A DNA stretch of 37,903 nucleotides. Source: Euprymna scolopes. Lineage: Eukaryota > Mollusca > Cephalopoda > Sepiida > Sepiolidae. The notes under the pieces were generated by a model that saw only the letters and a program-made list of their open reading frames with translations, was not told where the DNA came from and did not search any database. Below, one piece after another: positions 20,707 through 31,251 of this stretch. Position 1 is the stretch's first letter; every line of letters starts with the position of its first letter. Position numbers and translations under genes: made by a program. Location: NCBI GenBank assembly GCA_024364805.1, contig CM044488.1, positions 182,411,947 through 182,449,849 on the forward strand, written 5' to 3'.

Positions 20707-21360
20707 TCAAGTCATATCAAAGATAAAAAACTTGGCACTTGGTACCCCTTTGCTAAACACTCTTCATTATAAGGTGAATATCAAGAATAAGTGGAGTAAT
20801 ACTCAGAAAGGAGTTGTGCCTTCTCCTACACCTTCAAGTCACCTTCGACTATTGTCAACCACTTTATGTTTACTATTAATTTGATTAAATTAACTTATAT
20901 CTTTTTGGATAAAACCTAGAATAAAACAAAATACTATTATTCAGTACTTTTAGAAGCAAAATTATATCGAAAATAATGTTTTGGGCACAATTTGTTACAA
21001 GCAAATTTCTACATGTTAGATGTGACATCTAATTTTTAACAGATCTATTATAATGATTTAAAATTCTAATAAAAAAAACAATTTAATTTTCTTGTGATTA
21101 TCATCGATGAATAATCAAATTTAGATAACCAAAAACTATGTAAATATCTGAATGAATTGGAGAGTGATGAAATATTTCAAAGTTGTTTTCAAAGATGGGA
21201 TACATCGTATAGATAAGTAATAACATTGTTAAAAAGTATAGACTTTTCTAGATTCAACCGTTTCTCTTACTATCAAAAACTTGTAACCAACTCAACATCA
21301 CACAAGAAATGGTAATCTTCGATCATCATCGATAACCTTGCAGCCGTAGAGTGAAAAGCT
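20707..21360. other. AT-rich non-coding stretch
   Basis: The first 120 bases (ACTTGGCACTTGGTACCCCT...) are more complex and may be the tail of a repeat, but I cannot name it. The rest holds nothing recognisable. Confidence 0.4.
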
Positions 21361-21479
21361 GATATGCAGTACAATCATGTTGACACACCAGTTTTCATTA
21401 AATCACCGAAGTTAAGCAACGTTGAGCTTGGTCAGTACTAAATGGGTGACCAATTTGAGAATTCCAGGCACTGTATGTT
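21361..21479 (+). rRNA. 5S rRNA-like sequence (pseudogene or 5S-derived SINE head)
   Basis: The 119-bp length equals a 5S gene. Recognisable 5S blocks in order are CACACCAGTTTTC, ATCACCGAAGTTAAGCAACG, TTGAGCTTGGTCAGTACT, ATGGGTGACC and TTCCAGGCACTGTA. The internal control region (A box and intermediate element) is nearly intact. The 5' stem and the C-box side (CAATTTGAGAA instead of about CGCCTGGGAA) are changed, so the outer stem would not pair well. No T-run terminator follows directly. It could be a retroposed 5S pseudogene, an isolated dispersed 5S copy, or the head of a SINE3-type element whose body continues to about 21640. Confidence 0.8.
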
Positions 21480-21807
21480 GACACCTCCCTGCAAGAGTTG
21501 CAAAATCCTAATGTTGTCATCTCCCTTAACGGGAATATACATGCAACTGAGGATCGCTTGTGAATTTCATACTCCCATGGAACTTCCTCCTTTGGAGAGA
21601 GCCGTTTAAACCCACATAGGGTTAGTGCCCTTTCGATTTTTTTTCATACCATAAACCATGAAGCTTGTATTGAATAAATTAGCATCTCAGTAAAATTTAA
21701 AAAAAAAAGAAAAAAACTATCTGTACGCGTATGTATTCGACTTATTTTACAAATGGACGTTAATTTTCTGTGGAACTTGTTAAAATCTGTACTCATTTTT
21801 CTTTATT
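21480..21807. other. Sequence following the 5S-like copy
   Basis: Contains a TCATCTCCCTTAACG motif at 21516-21530 and a fairly complex segment to about 21640. No gene was seen. It may be the body of a 5S-headed SINE. Confidence 0.35.
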
Positions 21808-22305
21808 TTGTTTTTACATAGGCATAACCTCTTATCAAGGCCCAGAGACCACTCGAAGATAAGGGCTAAGAGTGTACAGTAGTCAATTGGACAATATAGT
21901 AATCGTTAGTAATGGAAATTCGGTAAATTTGTTAACTTAAGTGGAACGGCTCATCAAGAACTTGTTTGCATTGGACTTGAAGACTACCATGTTGTAGTCA
22001 GCTGGAAAGCAGGAAAACGGAAGACAATTCCACGGGCGTGCAGTTCTAAGAAAAAAGCTTTGTTCATGGAATCTACGTTTAAGTTTAGGCACAGATAAAG
22101 AGTGGGGGGAATTATTGATAGTGTTTTCAGTTAGACGAGTGTTTGTTGTGAAAGTTTGGCAAGGGGGGACCATAGATTGAAGCTCAGTCAAGCGCTTTCC
22201 ATGAAAATAACAATAAAGTAGAGACAAACTCGCAACATCTCTTCTGTGAGAAAGAGGTTGAAAGGAAGAGAAAAGAACATCTCCTACGAGGTGCATGTGA
22301 TATTC
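21808..22305 (-). mobile_element. LINE 3'-end fragment with C-terminal ORF2 sequence
   Basis: A 119-codon minus-strand frame (22296-21937) contains FQPLSHRRDVASLSLLYCYF, then SLSVPKLKRRFHEQSFFLRT and FKSNANKFLMSRST. It aligns residue by residue with the C-terminus of the plus-strand LINE at 34640-35016 (LQPLSHRRDVASLSLFYRYF). The 3' UTR and terminal TACATAGG...(plus strand) follow, without a long poly(A). The frame is still open, so this 5'-truncated copy is relatively young. Confidence 0.92.
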
Positions 22306-22384
22306 ACTGTGGTATAGCTCCTAGTCATAAGTCTAGGTACACATGGTTTTCAGGATTTTCCTCAAGATATATTACATCGTAACA

Positions 22385-23654
22385 TACGAGGGGCGTGCAA
22401 TAAGTAATGCCCCTGACCCACTTCCCATAGCAGTAGAGCAACAAAACTTGGCACAGTTATTAGTCTTTTTCTACATAGGAACCACCCAGAGTTATGCATT
22501 TCTCCCATCGTTTCATGCAACTCTGGAGACCGTTTTTGTAGAACACCCCAGGTTGGTCCTTCAACCACGACATGACTTCAGAAATCAAGGCTGCATCATC
22601 TGGGAAACACTTTCCTTTCAAAAACAACTTCATGGCTGGGAAGTGGTGAAAGTCAGAGGGTGCAAGGTCAGGAGAGTAGGGAGGATGTGCTTCTGATCTG
22701 GTGACATGCGAATTGTGGATCGAAGCATTGTCCTGCAGGAGGAGGGTACCTTTGCTGATCTTGCCCCGCCTCTTGATTTTGATAGCTTCCCTTAATTTCC
22801 GCAAAAGTAAAGCATAATAGGCTTCTGTAATTGTGGTACCCTTTGCCAGAAAATCTGTCATCATTACTCCATCCTGGTCCCAGAAGACTGAGCATGACCT
22901 TGCCAGCAGAGGGCTGCACCCTTGCCTTCTTTGGAAGTGGTGAGTCCAAGTGCTTCCACTGCATTGACTGGGCTTCGATCTCTGGATCATAGTGATGGAC
23001 CCAGGTTTCATCCTGTGTAATCAGTCTTTTGAAAATCTTTGGCTCATCTTCTTGACACATCTCCAAATTCATCGTCAAGCACTCGACACGTTCTCGCTTC
23101 TGGAATGATGTGAGCAACCTGGGAATCCATCTGGCAGACACCTTATGCATATGCAAATGATCATGAATGATAGTTTCCACAGACCCTGTACTAATCTTGA
23201 CATCTTGGGCTATTTGGCGAATAGTAATACGCCGATATTCCAAAATGGCAGCCTCAACTTGACGGTCAGATGCCTCATTAATGGTAGAAGGTGGGGGCGA
23301 CCAGGTCTGGGAGCTGTTTTCACAGACTTCCGGCCATGTTTGAATTCATGATGCCAGCATTTTACAAGGTCATATGATGGGGAATTATCACCATAAGTTT
23401 CTTTCATTTCATCAAAAGTCTCCTGTGGTGTGCGTCTTTTCAAATACAAAAAACTGGATCATTGCTCGACATTCAACAGGCTCCATTTCACACCTAACTC
23501 AGTTCAAACACCTGTAAAACAGAAACCACAATTAGTTCAGAACTGTAATTTACCACATAACCTGTAAAGATATAAATCATTGCACATGCAAATTTCAGCT
23601 AGATCAGACAACTGGAATTGGGTCAGGGGCATTACTTATTGCACGCCCCTCGTA
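22385..23654 (-). mobile_element. mariner transposon, full length, flanked by TA
   Basis: Inverted terminal repeats of 34 bases match perfectly: CGAGGGGCGTGCAATAAGTA... at 22387-22420 and its complement at 23619-23652. TA dinucleotides flank it at 22385-22386 and 23653-23654, the target-site duplication of mariner. The element body is 1266 bp, the usual mariner size. The transposase remnant lies on the minus strand. Perfect TIRs beside a broken gene suggest a modest age or mobilisation in trans. Confidence 0.95.
22460..23486 (-). pseudogene. mariner (DD34D-type) transposase, broken
   Basis: The start is MEPVECRAMIQ at 23486 and the stop is after GGSYVEKD at 22460. The region is 1027 bp, so it cannot be one frame. 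Order: HTH region (YGDNSPSYDLVKCWHHEFKH), PRPGRP linker, second HTH (YRRITIRQIAQDVKISTGSV), first catalytic Asp in TQDETWVHHYDPE, second in LLQDNASIH, third in YSPDLAPSDFHHFP. Three frameshifts are visible, near 23440, 23290 and 22880. In addition only 25 residues separate the second and third Asp instead of the family's 34, consistent with an in-frame loss of nine codons. The protein would therefore be inactive even without the frameshifts. Confidence 0.93.
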
Positions 23655-23726
23655 TCTTGAGTATGTTACACACAATAGATCATCATGTAGAATTTGACTT
23701 TTCAAGTAAGATTTATGATTGATTAA

Positions 23727-24241
23727 AAATATAATTGATAATGTGTGTGTGGGGACAATTCTTAACCTATATACTCTACGAATTTTTGATCTACAAATTC
23801 GAAATTTAGTATATAGAGTATTCAGACGTGTAAAACATTTTAATCGGTTTTCGTCTGGAAAAAAGGGCTGCTAAGGGGTCAGAATTGACGAATTTGAACG
23901 GGACGGGGGGTCATCAGATTTTTATCTGTTTGTCAAATTCTTCATGAATACACATGCGTGAATTGTCCACATGACAGATTCCTTATGTTAAGAATGAGTA
24001 GGATTGAAAACACTTTTTAAAGATCGTGTCAAGCTGGTCTAATGGTTATCGTCTTTGACTCTGTGTCTTCAGAGTTTGATTTCGGTTTCAGTTCGAATAT
24101 TTTCTTTATTTTTTACTTACAAGAAGTGAACTATTTAGAAAAAAACATAATACTCACATGTACATATCTCAGTTTCTGTATGAATTAAATTATAATATTT
24201 ATGCATATTTTATGTCCGGGCAACGCCAGGCAGCCTGCTAG
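23727..24241 (+). mobile_element. Helitron-like non-autonomous element, copy B
   Basis: Starts near AATGTGTGTGTGGGGACA, followed by CTTAACCTATATACTCTACG and TATATAGAGTATTCAGACGT. It ends with GTCCGGGCAACGCCAGGCAG, CCTG, CTAG and then T. A GC-rich hairpin a few bases before CTAG-T is the Helitron 3' signature. The same order of blocks occurs in copies C and D. No Rep/helicase is encoded. An internal tRNA-like segment lies at 24028-24098. Confidence 0.72.
24028..24098 (+). ncRNA. tRNA-like segment inside Helitron-like copy B
   Basis: GTCAAGCTGGTCTAATGGTT (A-box form TGGTCTAATGG) is followed 40 bases later by GGTTTCAGTTCGAATA (B-box-like). The segment sits at the same relative place in copies C (36798-36857) and D (37386-37457), so it was part of the ancestral element. 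It does not fold into an evident tRNA. Confidence 0.5.
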
Positions 24242-25699
24242 TATATGATAGATATATAGAATATCATTTGTTTTTGTATCCTTACTCAACCCCGTCAACT
24301 TTCCATTTCATGCATTGTGATAATCTAACACTAAATACAAAACTCAAACAATGCTTCAAGCAAACTTCATTTCATTATTGACTCAATACATTAGCATGAT
24401 TTTTAGTATACAAACTTTTTAACCAATTTATACGATTCCTAATATTTAATTATAAAAATACAATAGCATGCATTAAAAATTGAATAGCTATGGGGGTACA
24501 CTTGACTAAAATAGAGATTAAAAATCTCCATAGAAAAAATAAAAATGCAGAGAAGCATTGCTCATATATTTTCATCCTTATTTCCCTTCCCGTTTATTTC
24601 CCAATCTGTGGCTCTCTTGATCTCCTCTCCCTCTCTCTGGGTTTATCTCCTCTCCCTATTTATCTTTGAATTGCTTTTATGATTGTGGTTGGTTCACGTT
24701 TTGTGTAAGCAATTAGTTATATTTTTCTAATACACAAACTAGTTTAATGACTTTTAAAGAATTCATAACAATGTATAATATAAATCTCAACTGTCTGTTT
24801 AAATGTATGTATGCATGTATGCAGTATGTATGTCTAAAACAACGGATTTTCACAAGATCGGTATCGTTTTGAAGCTCGACCCATCGGACGACAAATATCG
24901 AAAAATTGGCTAAAAACATTAATTCAACTGGACACTTTTCTACATGATGTAACCTCTTTTCTACATGATGTAACCTCCAACCTTGTTAAGGTTCATCTTA
25001 TTAAACTTTTCTACATATACATTCACATTTGATCCACTGCGTAATCACACCAGTGTTTGCTCAGAGATGTACCAGAATTTTGCATTGTGTTCTGCAGTCC
25101 TGAACGTGCTGCCTCAGAACTATGTGAATAAACATGTATCACTGGTACATTTTCGGATTTCTGTATTGTCTAACTATTGTGATGTTCCTCAGTTTTATGC
25201 ATTCCCTAATTAGCTTAGAAGCCTCTGTCTTATATAATAGGACACTGAATTTAATTGGGAAATATTCAAATTTTAAGGAAATACAAAACCTTGCTCTCAT
25301 AAGTAAAATTCAGAAAGGTGTGAATGTTAGCATATGACCCCGTGTGCATATTTTATCAAGTATAATTTTTATGATTTTAAGAAAATATGAACACTCTAGA
25401 AATAAATTTAAATACAAAAATCCTTAGAATGTAACAAAAATATAAGAAAATGAGTATCAACTATATAAAATATTCCTTATTAGTGTGTATCTAATGAGTT
25501 AGCTCCCCTGTATCACTCTTAGTATAGTTCAGAGATGAACGTTATATTTTTCCAAGCTTTTTTTTTTTTTAAATTCTCCTCCAAAAATAATTTTGTCATC
25601 GAATTTGAAAAGTTCGCATACACATTGCACTGTCATGACAGACTTATTTAATAGTACAAAAAGTCGATTCAAATAATTTTTTCTTTTAAAAATTATTTG
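24242..25699. other. AT-rich DNA with short repeats
   Basis: A 21-bp unit TTTTCTACATGATGTAACCTC is repeated in tandem at about 24937-24978. The second copy begins the 41-bp block (24967-25007) that recurs at 29262-29302. A motif copy GAGTTAGCTCCCCTGTATCA lies at 25496-25515. No gene was seen. Confidence 0.5.
24967..25007. repeat. 41-bp exact repeat, copy 1 (partner at 29262-29302)
   Basis: GATGTAACCTCCAACCTTGT...TTCATCTTATTAAACT is identical in both places. It contains the small hairpin AACCTTGTTAAGGTT. Confidence 0.93.
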
Positions 25700-25832
25700 A
25701 TTTACTTGTTCACGAGGGCAAAGTTAGACAAAGTCGGTTTTTAAGGTGAGAAAAATCCAACTCTTTAAAAAAGAAAATATGCTTTATCAAAAAACAGATA
25801 AAACAGATACTGCACTTTAATCCAAGTCTGAA
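25700..25832 (-). repeat. U2-snRNA-like repeat family, copy 4
   Basis: On the minus strand it begins ACTTGGATTAAAGTGCAGTA then TCTGTTTTA (U2 head: AAGATCAAGTGTAGTATCTGTTCT). It contains GAGTTGGATTTTTCTCACC, an Sm-like GGATTTTT, then TTAAAAACCGAC and TTTGTCTAACTTTGCCCTCG. It shares the TTAAAAA...CGAC tail with copies 1 and 2. Confidence 0.6.
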
Positions 25833-26519
25833 TACAGGAAGGCAATATTTTAAGTCCAGCACAACATATATCTTAATGCTTTGATTAAAAAAAATAAATA
25901 AATAAGAATCTATCGATCACGTCAATTCCGGTAAGTTATGCAGGAGTTACCTCCCTTGCATTACTTCGATTGCACGTTTAACCTATAATTTCGATATACA
26001 TTCTTTTCTTTCCTTTCAATTTACAAGAACATCAGAAATTAAAAAGTGTAGATTAAGAGTTCTATACGCAACTTAATGATACCAAAAACTCATTAGCACA
26101 GCAATTCTCTCAAAACGCATGAGATAGTTGAAAGATAAAATTAGGAAACTTATCAGTTCATTTTGTTAAAGAGTTGTTCCCCTTCCATAACCTGTATTTT
26201 TCAAACCTGGAATTATTTTCTTTCCTTTAAAACTTAAAGATGTAACGTAAAGATCAAACGCCAATAAAATACTTACTACTAATATTACCTGTACATTATG
26301 ATGCCATAGTTGAACCCTGTCAGTCATACATATTAAACTCATTTCTTTCACAAACCGTATACATCTACACTTAACTTTAAAAGTATATCATTCAAATAAA
26401 TATGTAACAATATAAGTCTTTTATAAACATATCTTTTGATTCTTGTATCTTATATGTATAGAAGCAAAGTATTATACAGTTTATTGTAGAAACACTAGAA
26501 ACAATTTTCCTTTTTAGTT
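25833..26519. other. AT-rich stretch with two motif copies
   Basis: GGAGTTACCTCCCTTGCATTA-type copy at 25943-25963 and GAGTTGTTCCCCTTCCATAA at 26171-26190. No gene was seen. Confidence 0.45.
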
Positions 26520-27202
26520 GCCTTTTATTCAGCTCAAGCAAGGCATACTGCCACGTGGATGTAAGGGGCTACTATTTGGGACCATGTCTGCAGAAAACTG
26601 TTGGGAATTGAGCAGCGAGATTTCTATTTGCATTACATTTAAATTTCAGCATGTTAGTACGGTTAGAAAGGGAAGCAGAAAACAAGGAAGGAATATCAAA
26701 ATCTGGTAGCTTGAGGAAAGAAATTATTAGAGCAGAAAGCTTTCTGCCATCCAATGAAGGAGTGGAATTTTCCTGCTTGTTAGGGTATTTACGTTGATGT
26801 AGAACAAGTGCTATGAGTTCATCAAAGCACATCATTGTAAAACAAGCACGGAGATGTAACATCACAGTGATGTGACAGAGGTTGGAGCTTGGTGCACTGT
26901 AGGGCCTATTAGATTGAAGATGTTTTTTGGACCCTGTCTAAAAAGGAGAGAATAGCGGTATACACTAGACTAGATGTGGCAACAATACTCCATACATGAG
27001 CGAATGATAGCTTTGTAGAGATACAAGATACTGGCAAGTGTGAGTAATTTTCTAGCATGGTAGAGGGAGCCCCCTGTTTTGTTGAAGCCTTTGGAATGTC
27101 CTCAATGTATTTGTTCCAATTCATGTTGCCTGTGGATGTGAAGCCGAGAAGCTTGAACAATAAAATCTCAGGTAGTATTATTTTGTATAAAATCAGCTCC
27201 AA
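26520..27202 (-). mobile_element. LINE ORF2 C-terminal fragment, older subfamily
   Basis: Minus-strand translations in shifting frames give KLLGFTSTGNMNWNKYIEDI and FLDRVQK, then LFSASLSNRTNMLKFKCNAN. These parallel KLLGLTFTPDLKWNTYIKSV, CLDRVQN and the C-terminal FKSSTNKF segment of the LINE at 34420-35016. Stops and frameshifts are frequent. It is the region just downstream of the reverse transcriptase palm. No poly(A) end is evident. Confidence 0.75.
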
Positions 27203-27518
27203 ATTAAAATAAAATGCAGAGTCTATACATTTTTCAGCCCGTGAGAAGAGCTAAAATATCTCAACAAAAAGAATAAAATAGAATCTGTGAAAGATTTAGT
27301 GCTAAGCCATTAGTAGCCTATTTATACACTATAGAGATACAGATTATCTGCAATCTAGTATCAACAATTTGTCTTCAAAACATATAATGATATTTAGCAG
27401 TTTGAATAACACACACACACACACACACACCTTATTTATTTCAAATACACACAACTATTCTTATTTACACACTCAGCCAGAGGTTGCTAATATTTATTTC
27501 CTTCCCACTGCAGAAAGA
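27203..27518. other. Non-coding stretch with an (AC)n microsatellite
   Basis: An (AC)n tract lies at 27409-27430. Nothing else is recognisable. Confidence 0.5.
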
Positions 27519-27700
27519 TGTGACACAAGCTTAGAAGATTGGGAGAGTCAAGTCAGTACCCCTCAAGGAGGAACACTCTAGCCTTTAAAAATTGCTTGGG
27601 TAACACTATCATCATTCTCTGATTTAAGGGGCCTCAGGCATAAACAATAAACTTACTCCACCCCAAAGAGGGGAGACAAAATCTGAGAGGGTGGACCTTC
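27519..27700 (+). repeat. Dispersed repeat, copy 1 (inverted partner at 35285-35488)
   Basis: Blocks GTGACACAAG, GGGAGAGTCAAGTCAGTACC, GGAACACTCTAGCC, AAAATTGCTTGGG and CCTCAGGCATAAACAATAAA match the complement of 35285-35488 in order. It is more GC-rich than its surroundings. No coding capacity and no known family recognised. Confidence 0.75.
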
Positions 27701-27934
27701 TAGAGCTATCTAGAATAAATATCTCAACTTACAAGATAAATGACTAATGAAATAACCCAGTTTCTGCTGGACTGATAGTCTACATTAGGACCTTAACTGG
27801 CACGTGTCAGTGATCACAACCTGATGCAAAATGAATGGTATGAATGAAGTTGCTTAGTTTGTTTAAACTGAAATATTCTCAAGTCATTCTAACGTCATAA
27901 AAACTTTTAAAATCTATATCTAACATTTGTAAAC

Positions 27935-28070
27935 GTATATAAATTAATTTTTATATAATTAGATTAAATGTATATAAATTAATTTTTAAGGATTATATAA
28001 TTAGATTAAATGTATATAAATTAATTTTTACAGATTAAATTAATCTACACACACACACGCACACACGTAT
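27935..28070. repeat. AT-rich tandem array and (AC)n tract
   Basis: The unit GTATATAAATTAATTTTTA...ATTAGATTAAAT occurs about three times between 27935 and 28044, with unit lengths of 35 and 42 bases, followed by (AC)n. Confidence 0.85.
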
Positions 28071-29733
28071 TACTATAATTATTTATATTTTGTTTAATAC
28101 CTACAAATACTAGTGTTTAATCCTTTTGGGAATCATCAGTGCAGGGTGTTAATAAGATCTAGATGGCTGTTTGATCTGCAGAGGATTCATCTTTCAAACT
28201 ATACTGCATGTAATACAGGGTTAGAGAGTATCAAATTTAGAGAGTACCAGTAATACTCAACATCACTTGAGACTAATCATAAGCTTTACTCCATTCTCAG
28301 CATTTGATATATCATCCGACTGATAGTGAAGTTTTTCAACAAACTTACAATCGATGCAACAATGCCTTCATTTGTTTAAATATGTATGGACTGTATAGCA
28401 AACTGGCTACTGTAGAACTTTTACATGATTTCCCTCTCCAAAAATACAAAAAAAATAGCTTTAGTGTAACATCATTCCACCTGCAGTTGGAAGTTGGACA
28501 GTAATTTATGAATAAAAACGAGGCACTTTTAATGGAAACTTTAAATCTCTGCAAATGCCAACTTTGATTCCCCTACACTTATTACCAAACCAAATACATG
28601 TCCAGTTCAGCCATGTAAGCCATCTATGACACTAGAATCAGAAATACTTAAGGAGATTATAGATTTCAAAACTCTCTGAATCACAAGCTGTGAGGCTTAT
28701 ATATCAGCTGCCATTTGCATGCTTTGTTCTTTAATGGTGGTTATTGAAAAAAGATGGATTTACATCATTCTTTTTTGTTGATTAATGAGCCATTACCTGT
28801 CGATGTTAAAAGCCATTCGATAAGGGTTAATGGGATAGATTGACAGTTGAATGTTGATGAATACTATGATGATTGAGAACAATGAATGGAATAAGGACGG
28901 TTTATAACAAGCGGTTATTGAGAATTTTCACCTGCTATCTCAACTGTTCTATATCTTCTAATTCAAGATCTCTCGTGCATTCTTTCAATGTGACCATACC
29001 ATTAAAGTCTACTCTTCTTCACAAGTCTTCCTATAGTGTATAGATTTAATATTCCTCTGAGGTCATCAGATCTAAACTAAGACTTGCATTATACATTCAT
29101 TGTATCATTTTCGTATCATTTCTTTCCATGCAGTGCATTTCCTTACCCCTCACTGACGAGATTTCTCATTCATACATCATTATACTGTGTACAATTTGTT
29201 GTATTATTTTGATTATTTAAACTATTCTTCTTATATTGGACGTTATTTTCATGTTTCGGCTGATGTAACCTCCAACCTTGTTAAGGTTCATCTTATTAAA
29301 CTTGAAAATCTGTATTGAGTTTCGAACTGAACCCCTTTTTTTAATCCATGGAAGTCGTTTGTTCTCATTCTGACAGCCATGACAGTAGAAATCTTAAGTA
29401 ATTATTATATATAGTATTGCCTATAATGAGGATTGAACCACTGACTTCCATAAATCTGTCTTCAAATAATTGTATGTCTATTAAATGAATGAGTCTTATG
29501 TTATTGTTTTCCTTGTGGAAAAGATATTCTTTTGGAAAATTGACATATTAGTGAACATTGACCAATTTGATGTAAACTATATTTTATTTTAACGTACTAA
29601 TGATCTCAATTTTCTTAGAAGTTGATTCTGACTAGATGCTTTTTCCAAAAAATCTAACTGGCATCTCTTCAGATTTTGCAAGGTAATCAAAAATGTTCAC
29701 AGCAACCAAAATGAGAATTTACTGCATAAGAAT
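28071..29733. other. Non-coding stretch with few landmarks
   Basis: No gene was seen. The 41-bp repeat recurs at 29262-29302. A B-box-like GTGGTTCAATCCTC lies on the minus strand near 29430, without a convincing A box. Confidence 0.45.
29262..29302. repeat. 41-bp exact repeat, copy 2
   Basis: Identical to 24967-25007. The sequence on either side differs. Confidence 0.93.
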
Positions 29734-30189
29734 TAGGGATGGGACAATTCTAATATTTTTCTTGATCCCAATACAATTACTGATTCTGTCCTAAATTGCT
29801 GATTCCAATACAATTACCAATTCTGATTCTGACTTTTTAAAACTTAGAGTAAAGAGTTGTTTTCTGTTAAGGTGGGGTGGGGGCGGATTAAAACAAGAAA
29901 AAAGTGCATATATTTTTGCAAATATGAAAAATACACTTATGACTGTGATCTATAGATTTTAATTTTACTGCTCATTTAAAATCAATCATTGCCTATGACC
30001 TCACTCATTCTAAACTGGGATTATTAATACGAGCCATGAAAAATTAAGTTTTAAACAAAAGCAAAGAAATAAAAACAATAAAAAGAATCGTTTTGGGCAT
30101 CAGAAAATTTTTCCGATACCGATTCTAATACTCAAAAAAGTTCTGATTCTTTTTTTCGATCTCCAATTCCGATAATCGTCCCAACACTA
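29734..30189. mobile_element. hAT-type MITE, copy 2 with 8-bp target-site duplication
   Basis: Ends are TAGGGATGGGACAATT and AATCGTCCCAACACTA, imperfect inverted repeats. The flanking octamers ATAAGAAT (29726-29733) and ATATGAAC (30190-30197) match at six of eight positions, as expected for a decayed hAT target-site duplication. Internal GATTCCGATACAATTACC-like units lie near both ends. It is homologous to 2880-3259. No transposase is encoded. Confidence 0.8.
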
Positions 30190-30756
30190 ATATGAACTTT
30201 AAGTCATAAGTCATGCACTCTACTCTGGGGGTTATATAAGGAAATTGTGGATAAGATTTTTGAATCGGTGAACTTGTGTTAGATGGTTAGAAGGCTTGTG
30301 TGTGTGTTTTTTCTGTGCAGCTGCATGCAAAAGTTTGCATTCGATAGTAAAAACAGCACTTGAATGTCCTTATTGAGACGAGGGCGAATCTAGCAGGTGT
30401 CGTAGCATCACAGATGACCAAAGTACAAGGTGTGCAAATGAAGGAATGAAAGTTGTTTAATGCGCATTGTAGCCATTCATAAAAAACGTACGTGCTGAGA
30501 AAGCTATCAGTCTAGATTCGTTGGCATCGCATCTCTACCTCCCCACTCCCCATGAATGCAAGCCATACTGTCAGAATAGAAAAACATAGATGTACCATAG
30601 AGAAATGTAAGCAACAAAATGAAAAGATCTACAGTTGCAGTTACCATAAAATCATCCAAAATGCAATAGGATTTTGCATTTTTTTAGTTATCTCCCTTGC
30701 TAGCTAACTCTCTATGAAACGAGATAATTATTTCAACAAGCTACTACTCTCTTTTT
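30190..30756. other. Non-coding stretch with one motif copy
   Basis: TAGTTATCTCCCTTGCTAG lies at 30685-30703. Nothing else is recognised. Confidence 0.4.
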
Positions 30757-30912
30757 TTTTTTTGTTAAATACGTCTGGTATTATCCTACACTAGCCTTTA
30801 AATAAGATGCCCCCAATTTAAAAACATAAGCTGACCTCACAAGTTGCATTATTGAAACGTAATTATAAGTTTAATCTCGAAGGTTCTATCGCGAGGTACC
30901 AAAAGCAAAAAA
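30757..30912 (+). repeat. Poly(A)-tailed repeat, copy 1
   Basis: About 150 bases from TTTTTGTTAAATACGTCTGG to CGCGAGGTACCAAAAGCAAA and an A-rich tail. It matches 31252-31426 with about six substitutions. The A tail suggests a SINE or a 5'-truncated LINE end. Confidence 0.8.
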
Positions 30913-31251
30913 AATAAAAATAAAAATGAAATAAATAAAATAATGGAAAAAAAAAAAAAGTTAAAAGCATTTAACCCCCACACCCACCACATCCCCTAAG
31001 TACCAGAACAACCCAAGTGTGCTAGCTACTAGTCAGTTTTCGAGATGACCTCGGAAGAAAGAGTCGGTGTCTTCAGAGCTAAGTTAAAAACTTTATCCAT
31101 AACTGTTGAAATGTATCCTGTCTTAATTTTGCCAATTTTTGTGTATTATATATAATTTATTTATTTATCTTTATCTTATTGCAGTCTTACCAAAAATTGA
31201 AATTCCTTAACATTACCTATCATGTCTTATTACTCGTGTTTTAAACTTCTG
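30913..31251. other. Spacer between the two poly(A)-tailed repeats
   Basis: Starts with further A-rich sequence. A more complex segment at 30970-31100 (CCCCCACACCCACCAC...) is unidentified. No gene was seen. Confidence 0.4.

Noticed and set aside
22343-22696. 117-codon plus-strand frame
   Set aside because: It is the antisense of the mariner transposase and TIR.
26166-26351. 61-codon minus-strand frame as a membrane peptide
   Set aside because: Low-complexity AT-rich DNA, no homologous feature, and it overlaps a dispersed motif copy.
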